Notes: generated by a model not told the origin, from the letters alone. Shown: positions 8,355 through 17,885, counted from the stretch's first letter. The stretch is DNA of 64,000 nt from Alistipes finegoldii DSM 17242 (GCF_000265365.1 NC_018011.1:2187501-2251500); one strand, 5' to 3'. Program-made: numbers and translations.

Positions 8355-8909
8355 TTATTTCGAAGCAGCGGGTGCGGCCGCAGCGGCGGGAGCATCCGTA
8401 ATGCCGAGTTCTTTCTTCACTGCGGGGGCGATGTCGGTGAGGGAAGCCTCGTCGAAATAGGCGAGCGAACCCGTCGAAGTGTCGAATACGGCCAGATAGC
8501 CGCCTGCGGCAGCCACTTTGTCGATCGCGTTCTTGGCCTTCTCGATAATCGGGGCCAGCAGCTCGTTCTGACGCTTCTGGAAGTCCTGCTGGGCTGCCTG
8601 CTCGAACTCGTTGCGGCGCTGAATCAGGGCGTTGAGATCGTTCTCCTTGAGCTGGCGTACCGACTCCGAAAGGGTGTTGAAATTCTTCTGGAACTCCTGC
8701 AGTTTCTGGTTGTATTCGACGGTCATGGACTCCAGATTGTCCTGAAGATCCTTGGCATAAGCCTCCATGTTGGTCTGCATCTCCTTCGTTTCGGGCATCC
8801 CCACGATGATCTCCTGAGTGTTGATGCGTCCGAATTTCTGTTGTGCGAAGAGCGATGTCGCGCCCATCACGAATACAACCGCAAGGGTTAGTTTGATTGC
8901 TTTTTTCAT
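8355..8909 (-). CDS. OmpH/Skp family periplasmic chaperone (second copy)
   Basis: A signal peptide of about 22 residues (ending SLFAQ) is followed by the Skp-like N-terminal strand KFGRINTQEI. Then comes a long Gln/Glu/Lys-rich coiled coil (about residues 45-130), the tentacle region of the Skp trimer. The C-terminus has an Ala-Pro tail (APAAAAAPAAS). Skp-type chaperones hold unfolded outer-membrane proteins for BamA. It is the last gene of the nadK-uppS-bamA-ompH-ompH series, 30 bp after its paralogue. Confidence 0.9.
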   Translation of the reverse strand: MKKAIKLTLAVVFVMGATSLFAQQKFGRINTQEIIVGMPETKEMQTNMEAYAKDLQDNLESMTVEYNQKLQEFQKNFNTLSESVRQLKENDLNALIQRRNEFEQAAQQDFQKRQNELLAPIIEKAKNAIDKVAAAGGYLAVFDTSTGSLAYFDEASLTDIAPAVKKELGITDAPAAAAAPAASK

Positions 8910-8939
8910 AAAAGATTATTAGTTAATTGTTTGATGTTT

Positions 8940-9446
8940 CTACTTCTTCAGTATGTCGATCAACTGCTGCGTGCGCTCCACACAGGGATTCGTATAGAGC
9001 AGCGTGGGATTGTTCGCCGAGTCGAGCACCACGTCGGCGCCGGCCTGCTTGGCGTAGGCTTCGATGGCCGCGAAGACCTTCTTCTGGATCGGCTCGATCA
9101 TTTCGATCCGCTTTTTCATCAGCGCGCCGTCGTTGCCGAAGAGGCTCTCCTGAAAGGTCTGCGCCTCTTTTTCGCGGGCGAGAATGGCGTTTTCGCGGGT
9201 CTGGCGGGTTGTCGCCGAGAGCGAAGCCTTCTGATTCATATAGGCGTTGTAAAGCGCTTCCACTTCAGCGAATTTGGCGTCCACCTGTTCCTGATATTGC
9301 TTGGCGAGTTCGTCCAGATCGGAGATCGCCTTGTTGTAGGCCGCGACGGATTTGAAAACCTTTTCGCTGTTGACGATTATGTAATTCTGCGCTGCCAGCG
9401 TGCCGGCCGTGAGAATGAATGCCGCGATTAAAATCAGACGTTTCAT
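8940..9446 (-). CDS. OmpH/Skp family periplasmic chaperone (first copy)
   Basis: The 168-residue protein has a signal peptide (ending TLAAQ), the N-terminal strand NYIIVNSEKVFKS and a coiled-coil middle. The C-terminal strand DVVLDSANNPTLLY is typical of OmpH. It lies directly downstream of bamA, as in many Bacteroidota, and probably escorts outer-membrane proteins to it. It is shorter than its downstream paralogue and lacks the Ala-Pro tail. The 183-bp gap to bamA contains a possible own promoter. Confidence 0.9.
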   Translation of the reverse strand: MKRLILIAAFILTAGTLAAQNYIIVNSEKVFKSVAAYNKAISDLDELAKQYQEQVDAKFAEVEALYNAYMNQKASLSATTRQTRENAILAREKEAQTFQESLFGNDGALMKKRIEMIEPIQKKVFAAIEAYAKQAGADVVLDSANNPTLLYTNPCVERTQQLIDILKK

Positions 9447-9496
9447 AATCTTATGTTTTTAAGTTAATATTCAGCCGGTTTCCCGGAACCATACCA

Positions 9497-9504
9497 TAAA
9501 TATA
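9497..9504 (-). promoter_or_regulatory. Possible -7 box between bamA and ompH
   Basis: The minus strand reads TATATTTA, one mismatch from TAnnTTTG, about 50 bases before the first ompH. It would allow the chaperone genes to be expressed separately from bamA. No -33 box is clear. Confidence 0.35.
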
Positions 9505-9629
9505 ACTATTTTCTTTCAAATTTATTGCCAGCCTCTCTTTTTTTGCAAACGCCTCCGCCGGAATTCCGGGTCCCCCTTTTCAAAGGGAGATTCGAATACG
9601 TGGGGATTGTCCGCGGAATCGTGCGCCGG

Positions 9630-12203
9630 TTAGAACTGCTGGCCCATTACGAAGTGGAACTGGCTTCCGCTCTTGCCGCTCTGACCTGCCGGCGAGTCGA
9701 AGCCGTAACCCCAGTCGATACCCAGCATACCCACCACGGGCAGGTAGAGACGTACGCCGAAACCGGCCGAACGCTTGATCTTGAAGGGCGAGAACTTCTT
9801 CCACGAATCGAATGCGTTACCGCCTTCGAGGAATCCCAGCACATAGATCTGCGACGAAGGTTTCAGGATGACGGGGTAGCGGATCTCGGCGGTGTATTTG
9901 TTGTATGCCACCGAATAGTCGTTCGTAGGATCGAGGGCGCCGTCTTCGTAACCGCGCATCGAGATGATGTCGATACCGTAGATGTTGTATCCCGACATGC
10001 CGTCGCCGCCGACTTCGAAGCGTTCGAAAGGCGAAACCTTATATTTGTTGTAGTTGCCGAGGTAACCCATTTCGGCCTTGAGCATCAGCACGAGATTCGA
10101 GTTCTTGGTCAGCGCTTGGAACCACTGCGCCTTGAACTGCCACTTGTGGAACTCGACCCAGCGGTAACGCTCCTGATTTGCTTTGTCCGCCACCTTGCTG
10201 TCCGTGCTGTTGGCGAGCTCCGCCAGCTTCTTGTAGTCTTTGCCGTCCCAGAGCGAGTAGGGGGGCGTGAACTGCACCGATGCGCTGAACTCCGAACCGC
10301 GGCGCGGATAGATCGGCTGGTCCACCGAGTTGCGTGCGAAGACGAATTTGAGCGAGAGCAGGTTGGCGGCGCCGTTGGTCATGCCGAACGTATTCCAGTT
10401 TTTGAGCGAGAAGCGTTCGTAGCTCGCCTCGCCGTAAAGCGTGAAGTAGGGGTCGGGCCAGTTGAGACGCTTGCCCAGACCTGCCGCCAGACCGTACGTG
10501 CGGAAGTACTGCGTACTCTTCTGCCATACGTAATAGGCGTTGTTCTGCTCGGAGAAGTGGGCCGATATGGTGAACGAATTGGGCTTCTTGCCGCCCAGCC
10601 ACGGGTCGGTGAAACTCAGGGCGAACGCCTTGTAGTAGGTGCCGTTGGTCTGCGCCGACAGCGACAGCCGCTGGTTCTGGCCCATCGGGTAGGGGCGCCA
10701 TGCGCCCTTCTTGAAGAAGTTCTTGATCGAAAGGTTGTTGAGCGTGATGCCCACCGAACCTACGAACGTTCCCGAACCCCAGCCGCCGGCGATGTTGAAC
10801 TGGTCGGAGGCCTGCTCTTCGAGCGGCCAGTTGACGTTCACCAGCTCGTTCGAAACGGGTTTGATGTCGGGCATGATCGCTTCGGGGTTGAAGTGTCCCA
10901 GCGAGCCGAGCGTGCGGATGGTCTGCATGAGCAGCGAACGGTCGTAAAGCTCGCCCGGACGGGTGTAAAGCTCGCGGCGGATCACCTCGTCGTCCACGCG
11001 CTGGTTGCCCGTGATGCCGACTTCGTTGATGGTGAACTGCTTGCCTTCGAATACCTTGACCTCGATGTCGATCGAATCCGGCCCGATGATGGTTTCGGCG
11101 GGTTCGATCTGCGACATCAGGTAGCCCTTGTTCTGGTAGAGCGACGATACGGACATCGCTTCGGGATCGGTCTCCTTGCCGATGCCCAGACGCTTGTGCA
11201 TCGACTTCTTGTCGTACGTGTCGCCCTTGTTGACGCCGAACATGCGCTGCAGGTCGTCGGTTTCGTACACCGAGTTGCCGACCCACGACACGTTGCGGAT
11301 GTAGTATTTGTTGCCTTCCGAAATGTCGAGGTCGATGGCCAGCCGCTTGTCGCTGATCGGATAGATCGAGTCGCTGACGATCGTGGCGTTGCGGTAGCCT
11401 TTCGAGTTGTAGAAGTCGATCAGCAGGTCCTTGTCGTTCTCGTAGTCGCTCTCGTTGAGTTTGGTGCCGCGGAAGAAGTTGATGCTCTTCTGGTGCGTCT
11501 TCTTGAAAGTCCGGCGCAGGCGCTTGTCCTTGAACTGCTCGTTGCCCGTGAAGTTGATCTTGCCGATCTTGACTTTGTGTTTGCGGTCGATCAGGAAGGT
11601 TACGTTGACCATCTGCGGGCGCAGCGTGTCGTTGGTGATGCGCGTCGAGACCTCCGTGTTGCGGAAGCCCTTCTCGGACCAGTAGGCCTTGATGAGTTTC
11701 TGGTTCTTGTCGATGACGTAATCCGAAAGCTCGCTGCCGCGTTTGAGCTTGAGCTTTTCGAGCAGGTCTTTCTTCTTGCCCTTCGAGATGCCTTCGAAGT
11801 CCCAGTTGTTGACGCGCGGCCGCTCTTTGAGGAACACCTCCAGATCGAGGCTGTCGCCCTCGATCTCGGCTCCGATCTTCACGTCCGAGAAAAACCGCTG
11901 GCTCCACAGACGCGAGATGGCGTTTGCGATGAAGTTGCTCGGCAGGTAAATCGAATCGCCGGGGATCAGCCCGGCCGAAGACTTGAGAATGTCGGGGTTG
12001 AGGTACTGCACGCCGTGAATGTTGACGTCGCGGATGTAATAGAGTTTCTGCGCGCCGTCCTGCCGCAATATGGGTGCGTCTTCCGGGAATGCGGGCTTGG
12101 CCGAAGCCGCGGTGTCAGCAGGATTCTGCTCTTGGGCGAATATATTCGTGCAGCACAGCACGAGGGCAGCGGCTGCCGTGAATATCTTACCGAAATAATT
12201 CAT
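9630..12203 (-). CDS. bamA: Outer membrane protein assembly factor BamA
   Basis: The 857-residue Omp85 protein has a signal peptide of about 23 residues, five POTRA-like segments (about residues 50-430) and a C-terminal 16-strand barrel ending in Phe (VMGQQF). It is the core of the machine that inserts beta-barrel proteins into the outer membrane. It lies between uppS upstream and two ompH/Skp genes downstream, the usual Bacteroidota arrangement. It is clearly longer than and distinct from the TamL-like protein at 4698-7073, and has no lipid-anchor Cys. Confidence 0.96.
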   Translation of the reverse strand: MNYFGKIFTAAAALVLCCTNIFAQEQNPADTAASAKPAFPEDAPILRQDGAQKLYYIRDVNIHGVQYLNPDILKSSAGLIPGDSIYLPSNFIANAISRLWSQRFFSDVKIGAEIEGDSLDLEVFLKERPRVNNWDFEGISKGKKKDLLEKLKLKRGSELSDYVIDKNQKLIKAYWSEKGFRNTEVSTRITNDTLRPQMVNVTFLIDRKHKVKIGKINFTGNEQFKDKRLRRTFKKTHQKSINFFRGTKLNESDYENDKDLLIDFYNSKGYRNATIVSDSIYPISDKRLAIDLDISEGNKYYIRNVSWVGNSVYETDDLQRMFGVNKGDTYDKKSMHKRLGIGKETDPEAMSVSSLYQNKGYLMSQIEPAETIIGPDSIDIEVKVFEGKQFTINEVGITGNQRVDDEVIRRELYTRPGELYDRSLLMQTIRTLGSLGHFNPEAIMPDIKPVSNELVNVNWPLEEQASDQFNIAGGWGSGTFVGSVGITLNNLSIKNFFKKGAWRPYPMGQNQRLSLSAQTNGTYYKAFALSFTDPWLGGKKPNSFTISAHFSEQNNAYYVWQKSTQYFRTYGLAAGLGKRLNWPDPYFTLYGEASYERFSLKNWNTFGMTNGAANLLSLKFVFARNSVDQPIYPRRGSEFSASVQFTPPYSLWDGKDYKKLAELANSTDSKVADKANQERYRWVEFHKWQFKAQWFQALTKNSNLVLMLKAEMGYLGNYNKYKVSPFERFEVGGDGMSGYNIYGIDIISMRGYEDGALDPTNDYSVAYNKYTAEIRYPVILKPSSQIYVLGFLEGGNAFDSWKKFSPFKIKRSAGFGVRLYLPVVGMLGIDWGYGFDSPAGQSGKSGSQFHFVMGQQF

Positions 12204-12229
12204 CTATTTAAATCTAATCTTAACTTCAT

Positions 12230-12943
12230 CTATTTTACCAGCCCGAAACGGCGGTCGCGCCGGGCGTATTCCTCCATTGCACGGTCGAACTCCTCCTCGG
12301 TGAAATCGGGCCACAGCACCTCCGGGAAGTAGAGTTCGGCGTAGGACGCCTGCCAGAGCAGGAAGTTGCTGAGCCGGTGTTCGCCGCTCGTGCGGACGAT
12401 CAGGTCCGGGTTGGGGTAGGGCGCCGTGTCGAGCGCCGCGCTGATCGTGCCTTCCGAAATCTCCTCCGGCGCCAGCTCTCCCGATGCGGCCCGTGCGGCG
12501 ATTTGGCGTACGGCGCGGGTGATCTCGCTGCGTGAGGAGTAGTTGAGCGCCAGTATCAGCGTCAGGGTCTTGCCTCCGGCGGTCCGCTGCTCGGCTTCGG
12601 CCAGATAACGCTGCACCTTTTCCGAAAAACGCGTGCGGTCGCCGATCATCCGGATCTCCACCCCCTGACGGATCAGTTCGGGCGTTTCGTTGACCACGCT
12701 TTTGCAGAAAAGTTCCATCAGCGCATCGACCTCCTGCGCGGGACGTCCCCAGTTTTCGGTTGAGAACGCATAGAGCGTCAGGTACTTCACACCCCAGCGC
12801 GCGGCGGCGCGCAGCGACGCCCGTACGGGTTCGACGCCGGCGACATGGCCTTCGTAACGCTCTTTGCCGCGCAACTCGGCCCAGCGGCCGTTGCCGTCCA
12901 TGATGATGGCGACGTGTTGCGGTATGCGATTCTGCTCGCTCAT
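12230..12943 (-). CDS. uppS: Isoprenyl transferase (undecaprenyl diphosphate synthase)
   Basis: This cis-prenyltransferase adds isoprene units to farnesyl diphosphate to make the C55 carrier for peptidoglycan and O-antigen. The catalytic motif MDGNGRW with Asp16 is present, as are YAFSTENW and the C-terminal RTSGEHRLSNFLLWQ. I chose ATG at 12943, giving 237 aa. A TTG four codons upstream would overlap a promoter box and is less likely. bamA follows after 26 bp. Confidence 0.95.
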   Translation of the reverse strand: MSEQNRIPQHVAIIMDGNGRWAELRGKERYEGHVAGVEPVRASLRAAARWGVKYLTLYAFSTENWGRPAQEVDALMELFCKSVVNETPELIRQGVEIRMIGDRTRFSEKVQRYLAEAEQRTAGGKTLTLILALNYSSRSEITRAVRQIAARAASGELAPEEISEGTISAALDTAPYPNPDLIVRTSGEHRLSNFLLWQASYAELYFPEVLWPDFTEEEFDRAMEEYARRDRRFGLVK

Positions 12944-12952
12944 ATTAGGGCA

Positions 12953-12960
12953 CAAATATA
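12953..12960 (-). promoter_or_regulatory. -7 box very close to the uppS start
   Basis: TATATTTG on the minus strand is a perfect match to the consensus. It lies only 9 bases before the uppS ATG, which would leave a leader of a few bases. No good -33 element is present at 19-21 bases. Confidence 0.45.
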
Positions 12961-13021
12961 GGGAATAAAAATGAAAAATACCTATTAAATGAACAACTTT
13001 ACACCGTTTTTGTGCAGGGCA

Positions 13022-13900
13022 TTAACTGCGGATGTCGATGCCCCACATCATTTTATTCCGTAACGTGTCGTAAAATGATATATTGTGCGGTACGGCCAAA
13101 AAAATCTTCTGTTCGGCGCGTTTGACGGTGAATGTCGCCTCCTGCCCGACGGCATAGACGCGGTTGTCCAGAGTGACGAATGCGTCCGAGCGGCGCGTGT
13201 GTACGTGAAGCGTGATGACGGCGGTGTCGGGAATGACCACGGGGCGCATCGTCAGGTTGTGCGGCGCCAGCGGCGAGATCACCAGACAGGCGCACGTCGG
13301 GGCTACGACCGGGCCGCCCGCGCTGAGCGAGTAGGCCGTCGAGCCGGTCGGCGTCGAGAAGATGACGCCGTCGCCGTGGTAGGTGGCGACCATCTGGTCG
13401 TCCACGTAGGTTTCGACCGAGATCATGCCTGCGCCGTGGCGCTGTACGGTGAATTCGTTGAGCGCCAGCGTGGTGTCGGGCTGCTCGGCGTAATCGCCCG
13501 TGACTTCGATCATCGAGCGGGCCTCGGTGGTGAGACGCCCCTCCGCGATCTCCTTGAAGATCAGGTTCAGGCCGGCGGACGGGGCGCTGGTCAGGAAGCC
13601 CAGATGCCCGGCGTTGATGCCCATGACGGGAATCGGTGCGCCGCAGAGACGGTGCACGCCTTCGAGCAGCGTGCCGTCGCCGCCGTAGCAGACCATCACC
13701 GAATTGGCAGGCTGTTTGCCCGTGCATTGTCCGTAGATCTTTTCCGGCGGAATGCGGATGCCCGTAAGCTCTTCGGCCAGAGGCGCGAACTCCTCGTTGA
13801 CGGCGTAGTCGAATCCGAAAATGCGGAAGGCTTCGAACAGCTGGCAGATCTCCCCGGCGGTGTGAGGCAGCTGGCGGCGGGAAAAAAGTATGATTTTCAT
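13022..13900 (-). CDS. nadK: NAD kinase
   Basis: This enzyme phosphorylates NAD to NADP with ATP in the cytoplasm. The diagnostic GGDGT motif is at residues 73-77, and the conserved GSTAYSLSAGGP loop follows in the C-terminal beta-sandwich domain. The 292-residue length is normal. It is the first gene of the minus-strand cluster with uppS and bamA and is divergent from pdxJ, an order seen in many Bacteroidota. Confidence 0.96.
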   Translation of the reverse strand: MKIILFSRRQLPHTAGEICQLFEAFRIFGFDYAVNEEFAPLAEELTGIRIPPEKIYGQCTGKQPANSVMVCYGGDGTLLEGVHRLCGAPIPVMGINAGHLGFLTSAPSAGLNLIFKEIAEGRLTTEARSMIEVTGDYAEQPDTTLALNEFTVQRHGAGMISVETYVDDQMVATYHGDGVIFSTPTGSTAYSLSAGGPVVAPTCACLVISPLAPHNLTMRPVVIPDTAVITLHVHTRRSDAFVTLDNRVYAVGQEATFTVKRAEQKIFLAVPHNISFYDTLRNKMMWGIDIRS

Positions 13901-14063
13901 CGGCGGAGTTTCGAAAAAATAAGTAACTTTACCACGCCAAGACGATACAGGAAGCCGGTTCGTGCCTCGTCCGGATCGCCCGGCGCAACTTGGTTCAACA
14001 TCGGGGACGGCGCAGTCCGCATTCCGGCTTCATCCGGCAGCGGCCGCAGACGGGTCCCGAATG

Positions 14064-14071
14064 CAAATATA
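14064..14071 (-). promoter_or_regulatory. Probable -7 box for nadK
   Basis: The minus strand reads TATATTTG in the divergent nadK/pdxJ spacer, about 160 bases upstream of nadK. It lies within 20 bases of the pdxJ start, so transcription of the two genes could interfere. Confidence 0.4.
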
Positions 14072-14080
14072 GCGAATTTT

Positions 14081-14794
14081 ATGACAAAGTTGAGTGTAAA
14101 CATCAATAAGATTGCCGTGGTGCGCAATTCGCGCGGCGGAAATCTTCCCGACGTGGTCCGTGCGGCCCTCGATATCGAGCGTTTCGGCGCGGAAGGCATC
14201 ACGGTCCATCCGCGTCCCGACGCCCGCCACATCCGCTACGAGGACGTGCGGAACCTGAAACGGGTCCTCGCCACCGAATTCAATATCGAGGGCAATCCGA
14301 TTCCGAGCTTCGTCGATCTGGTGCTGGAGGTCGTGCCGACGCAGGTGACCCTCGTGCCCGACGCCCACGACGCCATTACGTCGAACGCCGGGTGGGACAC
14401 GCTCGCCAACCGCGGATTCCTGACCGAAGTCACGGCGCGGTTCCATGAGAAAGGCATCCGGGTCTCGGTTTTCGTTGATCCCGATCCGGCGATGGTCGCC
14501 GGGGCGAAGGCCTGCGGCGCCGACCGCGTGGAGCTTTATACCGAGGCCTACGCCCGCGAATACCCCGCCGGCGCCGAAGCCGCGCTGGCGCCCTATCTCG
14601 CGGCGGCCGAGGAGGCCCGCCGTCAGGGACTCGGCCTGAATGCCGGACACGACCTCAATCTCGAAAACCTGCGCTTTTTCGTCAGCCGCATCCCGTGGAC
14701 CGACGAAGTCTCGATCGGCCACGCGCTGATCTGCGACGCGCTCTATTACGGGCTGGAAAACACGGTCCAGCTTTACAAACGCGAACTCCGATAA
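14081..14794 (+). CDS. pdxJ: Pyridoxine 5'-phosphate synthase
   Basis: PdxJ condenses 1-deoxy-D-xylulose 5-phosphate with 3-amino-2-oxopropyl phosphate to make vitamin B6 phosphate. The protein has 237 residues from ATG at 14081. The N-terminal VNINKIAVVRNSRGG, then ITVHPRPDARHI, the mid-region VTLVPD and the C-terminal GLNAGHDLNLENL and SIGHALI are family signatures. Upstream in-frame codons exist, but the homologous region begins at this ATG. The SGNH hydrolase and cca genes follow closely. Confidence 0.96.
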   Translation: MTKLSVNINKIAVVRNSRGGNLPDVVRAALDIERFGAEGITVHPRPDARHIRYEDVRNLKRVLATEFNIEGNPIPSFVDLVLEVVPTQVTLVPDAHDAITSNAGWDTLANRGFLTEVTARFHEKGIRVSVFVDPDPAMVAGAKACGADRVELYTEAYAREYPAGAEAALAPYLAAAEEARRQGLGLNAGHDLNLENLRFFVSRIPWTDEVSIGHALICDALYYGLENTVQLYKRELR

Positions 14795-14821
14795 ATAGAA
14801 AATGATAAAAAGAAGCCGACC

Positions 14822-15475
14822 ATGAAAAAAATCGTTCTCCTTGCCGCGGCGCTTCTCCTTGCTGCCGCATCGTTCGCCCAGAGCGAATACAACTACCAGA
14901 AACGCAGTCTTTTCGAGCAGTTGCCGATTCGCGGCAACGACATCGTTTTCCTCGGCAACAGCATCACCGACGGCGGCGAGTGGGCCGAGTTGTTCAACAA
15001 CCGCCATGTCAAGAACCGCGGCATCAGCGCCGACCGTTCCGGCTGGCTGCTCGACCGGCTCGATCCGATCATCAACGGCCATCCCAAAAAGCTGTTCCTG
15101 ATGATCGGCACAAACGATCTGGCCGTCGGCATCGCGCCCGAAGAGGTCGCCGCCAATGTCGAAAAACTGCTCGACCGTTTCGCCGAGGAGTCGCCGTGGA
15201 CGAAGATCTACGTGCAGAGCATCCTTCCCGTAAACGGCGTGGATACGAAGGCCAAGCCGAAGAACCACTGGAAGAAGGGCGCCGAGATCATCGAGACCAA
15301 CAAGCTGCTCGAAACGCTTTGCGAAGGGCGCAAGAACGTGATGTATGTCGACGTCTATTCCGCGTTGGTCGATGAGAAGGGCATGCTCGACAAGCAGTAC
15401 ACCAACGACGGCCTGCACCTGATGGGCGAGGGCTATCTGGCGTGGAAGACGGTGATCGAAAAATTCGTGAGGTAG
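14822..15475 (+). CDS. Secreted SGNH/GDSL hydrolase
   Basis: After a signal peptide (about 20 residues, ending ASFAQ) comes block I, LGNSITDGG, with the nucleophile Ser47. Block III is GTNDLAVG and block V is DGLHLMGEGY with the Asp/His pair, so the catalytic set is complete. Proteins of this type include sialate or glycan O-acetylesterases and platelet-activating-factor acetylhydrolase-like enzymes. It lies 27 bp after pdxJ and 4 bp before cca, so it is probably co-transcribed with them. The substrate is not evident. Confidence 0.88.
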   Translation: MKKIVLLAAALLLAAASFAQSEYNYQKRSLFEQLPIRGNDIVFLGNSITDGGEWAELFNNRHVKNRGISADRSGWLLDRLDPIINGHPKKLFLMIGTNDLAVGIAPEEVAANVEKLLDRFAEESPWTKIYVQSILPVNGVDTKAKPKNHWKKGAEIIETNKLLETLCEGRKNVMYVDVYSALVDEKGMLDKQYTNDGLHLMGEGYLAWKTVIEKFVR

Positions 15476-15479
15476 CCGC

Positions 15480-16889
15480 GTGCCGCTGACGAATCCCATA
15501 TTCCGGCGAATCTCGCGTCTGGCCGAGGAGCAGGGCGTGAGGGCTTTCGTCGTAGGCGGTTACGTGCGCGACCATTTCCTGCGCCGCCCCTCGACCGACA
15601 TCGACGTGGTGGTCGTGGGCAGCGGTATCGCGCTGGCCGAAGCGCTGGGCAGCGAACTGCACGCCAAGGTCTCGGTATTCAAGACCTTCGGCACGGCCAT
15701 GCTCCGCCACAAGGGCGTCGAGGTCGAGTTCGTGGGCGCCCGCCGTGAGTCCTATACGCAGGATTCGCGCAAACCGCAGGTCGAGGCGGGCACGCTCGAA
15801 GACGACCAGCGCCGCCGCGACTTCACGATCAACGCCATGGCGTGGTCGCTCAACGCCGGTTCGTTCGGCGAGCTGGTCGACCCGTTCGACGGCATGGACG
15901 ACCTCGAAGAGTGCGTCATCCGCACGCCGTGCGATCCCGACGTTACCTTCTCGGACGACCCGCTGCGCATGATGCGGGCCGTGCGCTTCGCGTCGCAGTT
16001 GGGGTTCACGATCGAAGGCGAGACCTTCGACGCCATCCGCCGCAATGCGCACCGCATCCGGATCGTGTCGCGCGAACGCATCGCTGCGGAACTTAACAAG
16101 ATCGTCCTTTCGCCCGTACCCTCGATGGGCTTCGAACTGCTGGAGCTGACGGGGCTTCTGGAGCTGATTTTCCCGGAGATGCACAACCTCAAGGGCGTCG
16201 AGAAGCGGGGCGCGCATGCCCATAAGGACAATTTTATCCATACGCTCAAGGTGCTGGACAACGTCGCCCGCCGCAGCGGCGATCTGTGGCTGCGCTGGGC
16301 CGCCGTGCTGCACGACATCGCCAAGCCGCTGACGAAGGCTTACGATCCCAAGGTCGGCTGGACGTTCCACGGCCACGAGGTCCTCGGCTCGAAGATGGTG
16401 CCGGCGATCTTCCGGCAGTTGAAGCTGCCGCTCAACGAGCATATGAAATTCGTGCAGAAGCTGGTTTTCCTCCACCTGCGGCCGATCATCCTCTCCGAAG
16501 ATCTGGTCACGGACTCGGCCGTGCGGCGTCTGCTGTTCGAGGCGGGCGACGACGTGGAGCAGCTGATGATCCTGTGCGAAGCCGACATCACTTCGGGCAT
16601 CGACGCCAAGGTCAAACGCTATCTGGCCAATTTCGAGCTGGTGCGCCGCAAGATGAAGGATTTGGAGGAGCGCGACCGCATCCGCAACTTCCAGCCGCCG
16701 ATCACGGGCGAGATCATCATGCAGACCTACGGCATCGGTCCCTGCCGTGCCATCGGCGACATCAAGGAGGTGATCAAGAACGCCATTCTCGACGGCGAAA
16801 TTCCCAACGATTACGACGCGGCCTACGCCCTGATGGAGCGGCTGGCGGCGGAGAAGGGATTGACCAAAGCCGCGGTTCAGAACCTCTGA
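15480..16889 (+). CDS. cca: CCA tRNA nucleotidyltransferase with HD domain
   Basis: The N-terminal class II nucleotidyltransferase head carries VGGYVRD and the metal-binding DIDVVV pair (about residues 20-42). The RNA-binding head-neck follows. A C-terminal HD domain includes HTLKVLDNVA and VLHDIAKP (about 255-285). The enzyme adds or repairs the 3' CCA of tRNAs. The GTG start at 15480 follows the SGNH stop by 4 bp and gives 469 residues. Poly(A) polymerase activity is possible in this superfamily but less likely. Confidence 0.93.
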   Translation: MPLTNPIFRRISRLAEEQGVRAFVVGGYVRDHFLRRPSTDIDVVVVGSGIALAEALGSELHAKVSVFKTFGTAMLRHKGVEVEFVGARRESYTQDSRKPQVEAGTLEDDQRRRDFTINAMAWSLNAGSFGELVDPFDGMDDLEECVIRTPCDPDVTFSDDPLRMMRAVRFASQLGFTIEGETFDAIRRNAHRIRIVSRERIAAELNKIVLSPVPSMGFELLELTGLLELIFPEMHNLKGVEKRGAHAHKDNFIHTLKVLDNVARRSGDLWLRWAAVLHDIAKPLTKAYDPKVGWTFHGHEVLGSKMVPAIFRQLKLPLNEHMKFVQKLVFLHLRPIILSEDLVTDSAVRRLLFEAGDDVEQLMILCEADITSGIDAKVKRYLANFELVRRKMKDLEERDRIRNFQPPITGEIIMQTYGIGPCRAIGDIKEVIKNAILDGEIPNDYDAAYALMERLAAEKGLTKAAVQNL

Positions 16890-16925
16890 AAACGGTCTTG
16901 TCCGTTCAGGGCGTATTTGTAAATC

Positions 16926-16956
16926 AAAAGGTTGAGTTGCAGATACTCAACCTTTT
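16926..16956. terminator. Bidirectional terminator between cca and the EamA gene
   Basis: A 12-bp perfect stem (aaaaggttgagt/actcaacctttt) with an eight-base loop is followed by Ts. Its right arm overlaps the last codons of the convergent EamA transporter gene. Confidence 0.85.
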
Positions 16957-17885
16957 TTCATGCCCGCTTCCGCCTCCACCTGCGCCCGCGATTTGGATTT
17001 GGTCACCAGCCAGACCCCGGCGAAGACGCACAGGGCCGCTGCGGCCTTGGTGAACCCGAAGGAGTCGAGACCGATTGCAACCGAGAAAAGCACCGCCACG
17101 ACGGGTTGTACGTAGTTGTACATCGACACCACCGTGGGCCGCAGGTAACGCTGTCCGATCGGCACCATGAAGTAGGAGAGGAAGGTCGAGCAGACGACCA
17201 CGTAGCCGATTCCGGCCCATGTCCGGGGCGCGAGCGCGGCGTAGTCCACCGCCGTGAGCGGCCGGTAATAGACCGCGGCAGCGACGACGGCCGCGAAGAG
17301 GAACATCCACTTCATGGTCGTTACGGGCGAATATTTGACGATTACGTTGCGGAAAGCGGTGAGGTAGGTGGCGTAGCTGACCGCGCTGACGAGACACAAT
17401 ACGTCGCCCTTGACGCTGCTCGTGTGCCCCGTCCCGTGCCGGCTGACCAGAATCAGCAGCAGCGCCCCGGCGCAGCCGAGGAACACGCCGCCCGCCTTGA
17501 GCCATGTGATCGGCTCGCGCAGGAACAGCGTCGCCAGCACCATCGTCAGTACGGGGACCACCGTGGCGATGATCGACGAGTCGATGGGCGAGGTGAGCGA
17601 CAGCCCCCAGAGGAAAAGCATCTGGTTGAGCTGGATGCCGAACACCGACGCGAAGAGCAGCAGCACGATGTCGCGCCGTGCGACTCTCTCGCGGGGCAGG
17701 AAAAACGAAACGCTCCAGAATAGCAGGCAGGCGCCCAGCATGCGGTAGACGCTCAGTGCGAACGGACTGACCCCGCCGGGATTGCTCTCCGACCAGAGCA
17801 CGCTCTTGCCGATCGGCGCGTTGAGGCCCCAGACGAGATTTGCGACCCAGAGAGCCGCGTGGCCTTTCAGTTTTCCTTTGTCCAT
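16947..17885 (-). CDS. EamA/DMT family transporter
   Basis: The 312-residue hydrophobic protein has about ten membrane spans arranged as two EamA repeats, as in drug/metabolite transporters such as RhaT- or YdcZ-like permeases. I chose ATG at 17885 (MDKGKLKG). The upstream extension reads through a promoter box and is unlikely to be translated. The substrate is unknown. It is convergent with cca and divergent from a second EamA gene. Confidence 0.87.
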   Translation of the reverse strand: MDKGKLKGHAALWVANLVWGLNAPIGKSVLWSESNPGGVSPFALSVYRMLGACLLFWSVSFFLPRERVARRDIVLLLFASVFGIQLNQMLFLWGLSLTSPIDSSIIATVVPVLTMVLATLFLREPITWLKAGGVFLGCAGALLLILVSRHGTGHTSSVKGDVLCLVSAVSYATYLTAFRNVIVKYSPVTTMKWMFLFAAVVAAAVYYRPLTAVDYAALAPRTWAGIGYVVVCSTFLSYFMVPIGQRYLRPTVVSMYNYVQPVVAVLFSVAIGLDSFGFTKAAAALCVFAGVWLVTKSKSRAQVEAEAGMKKG

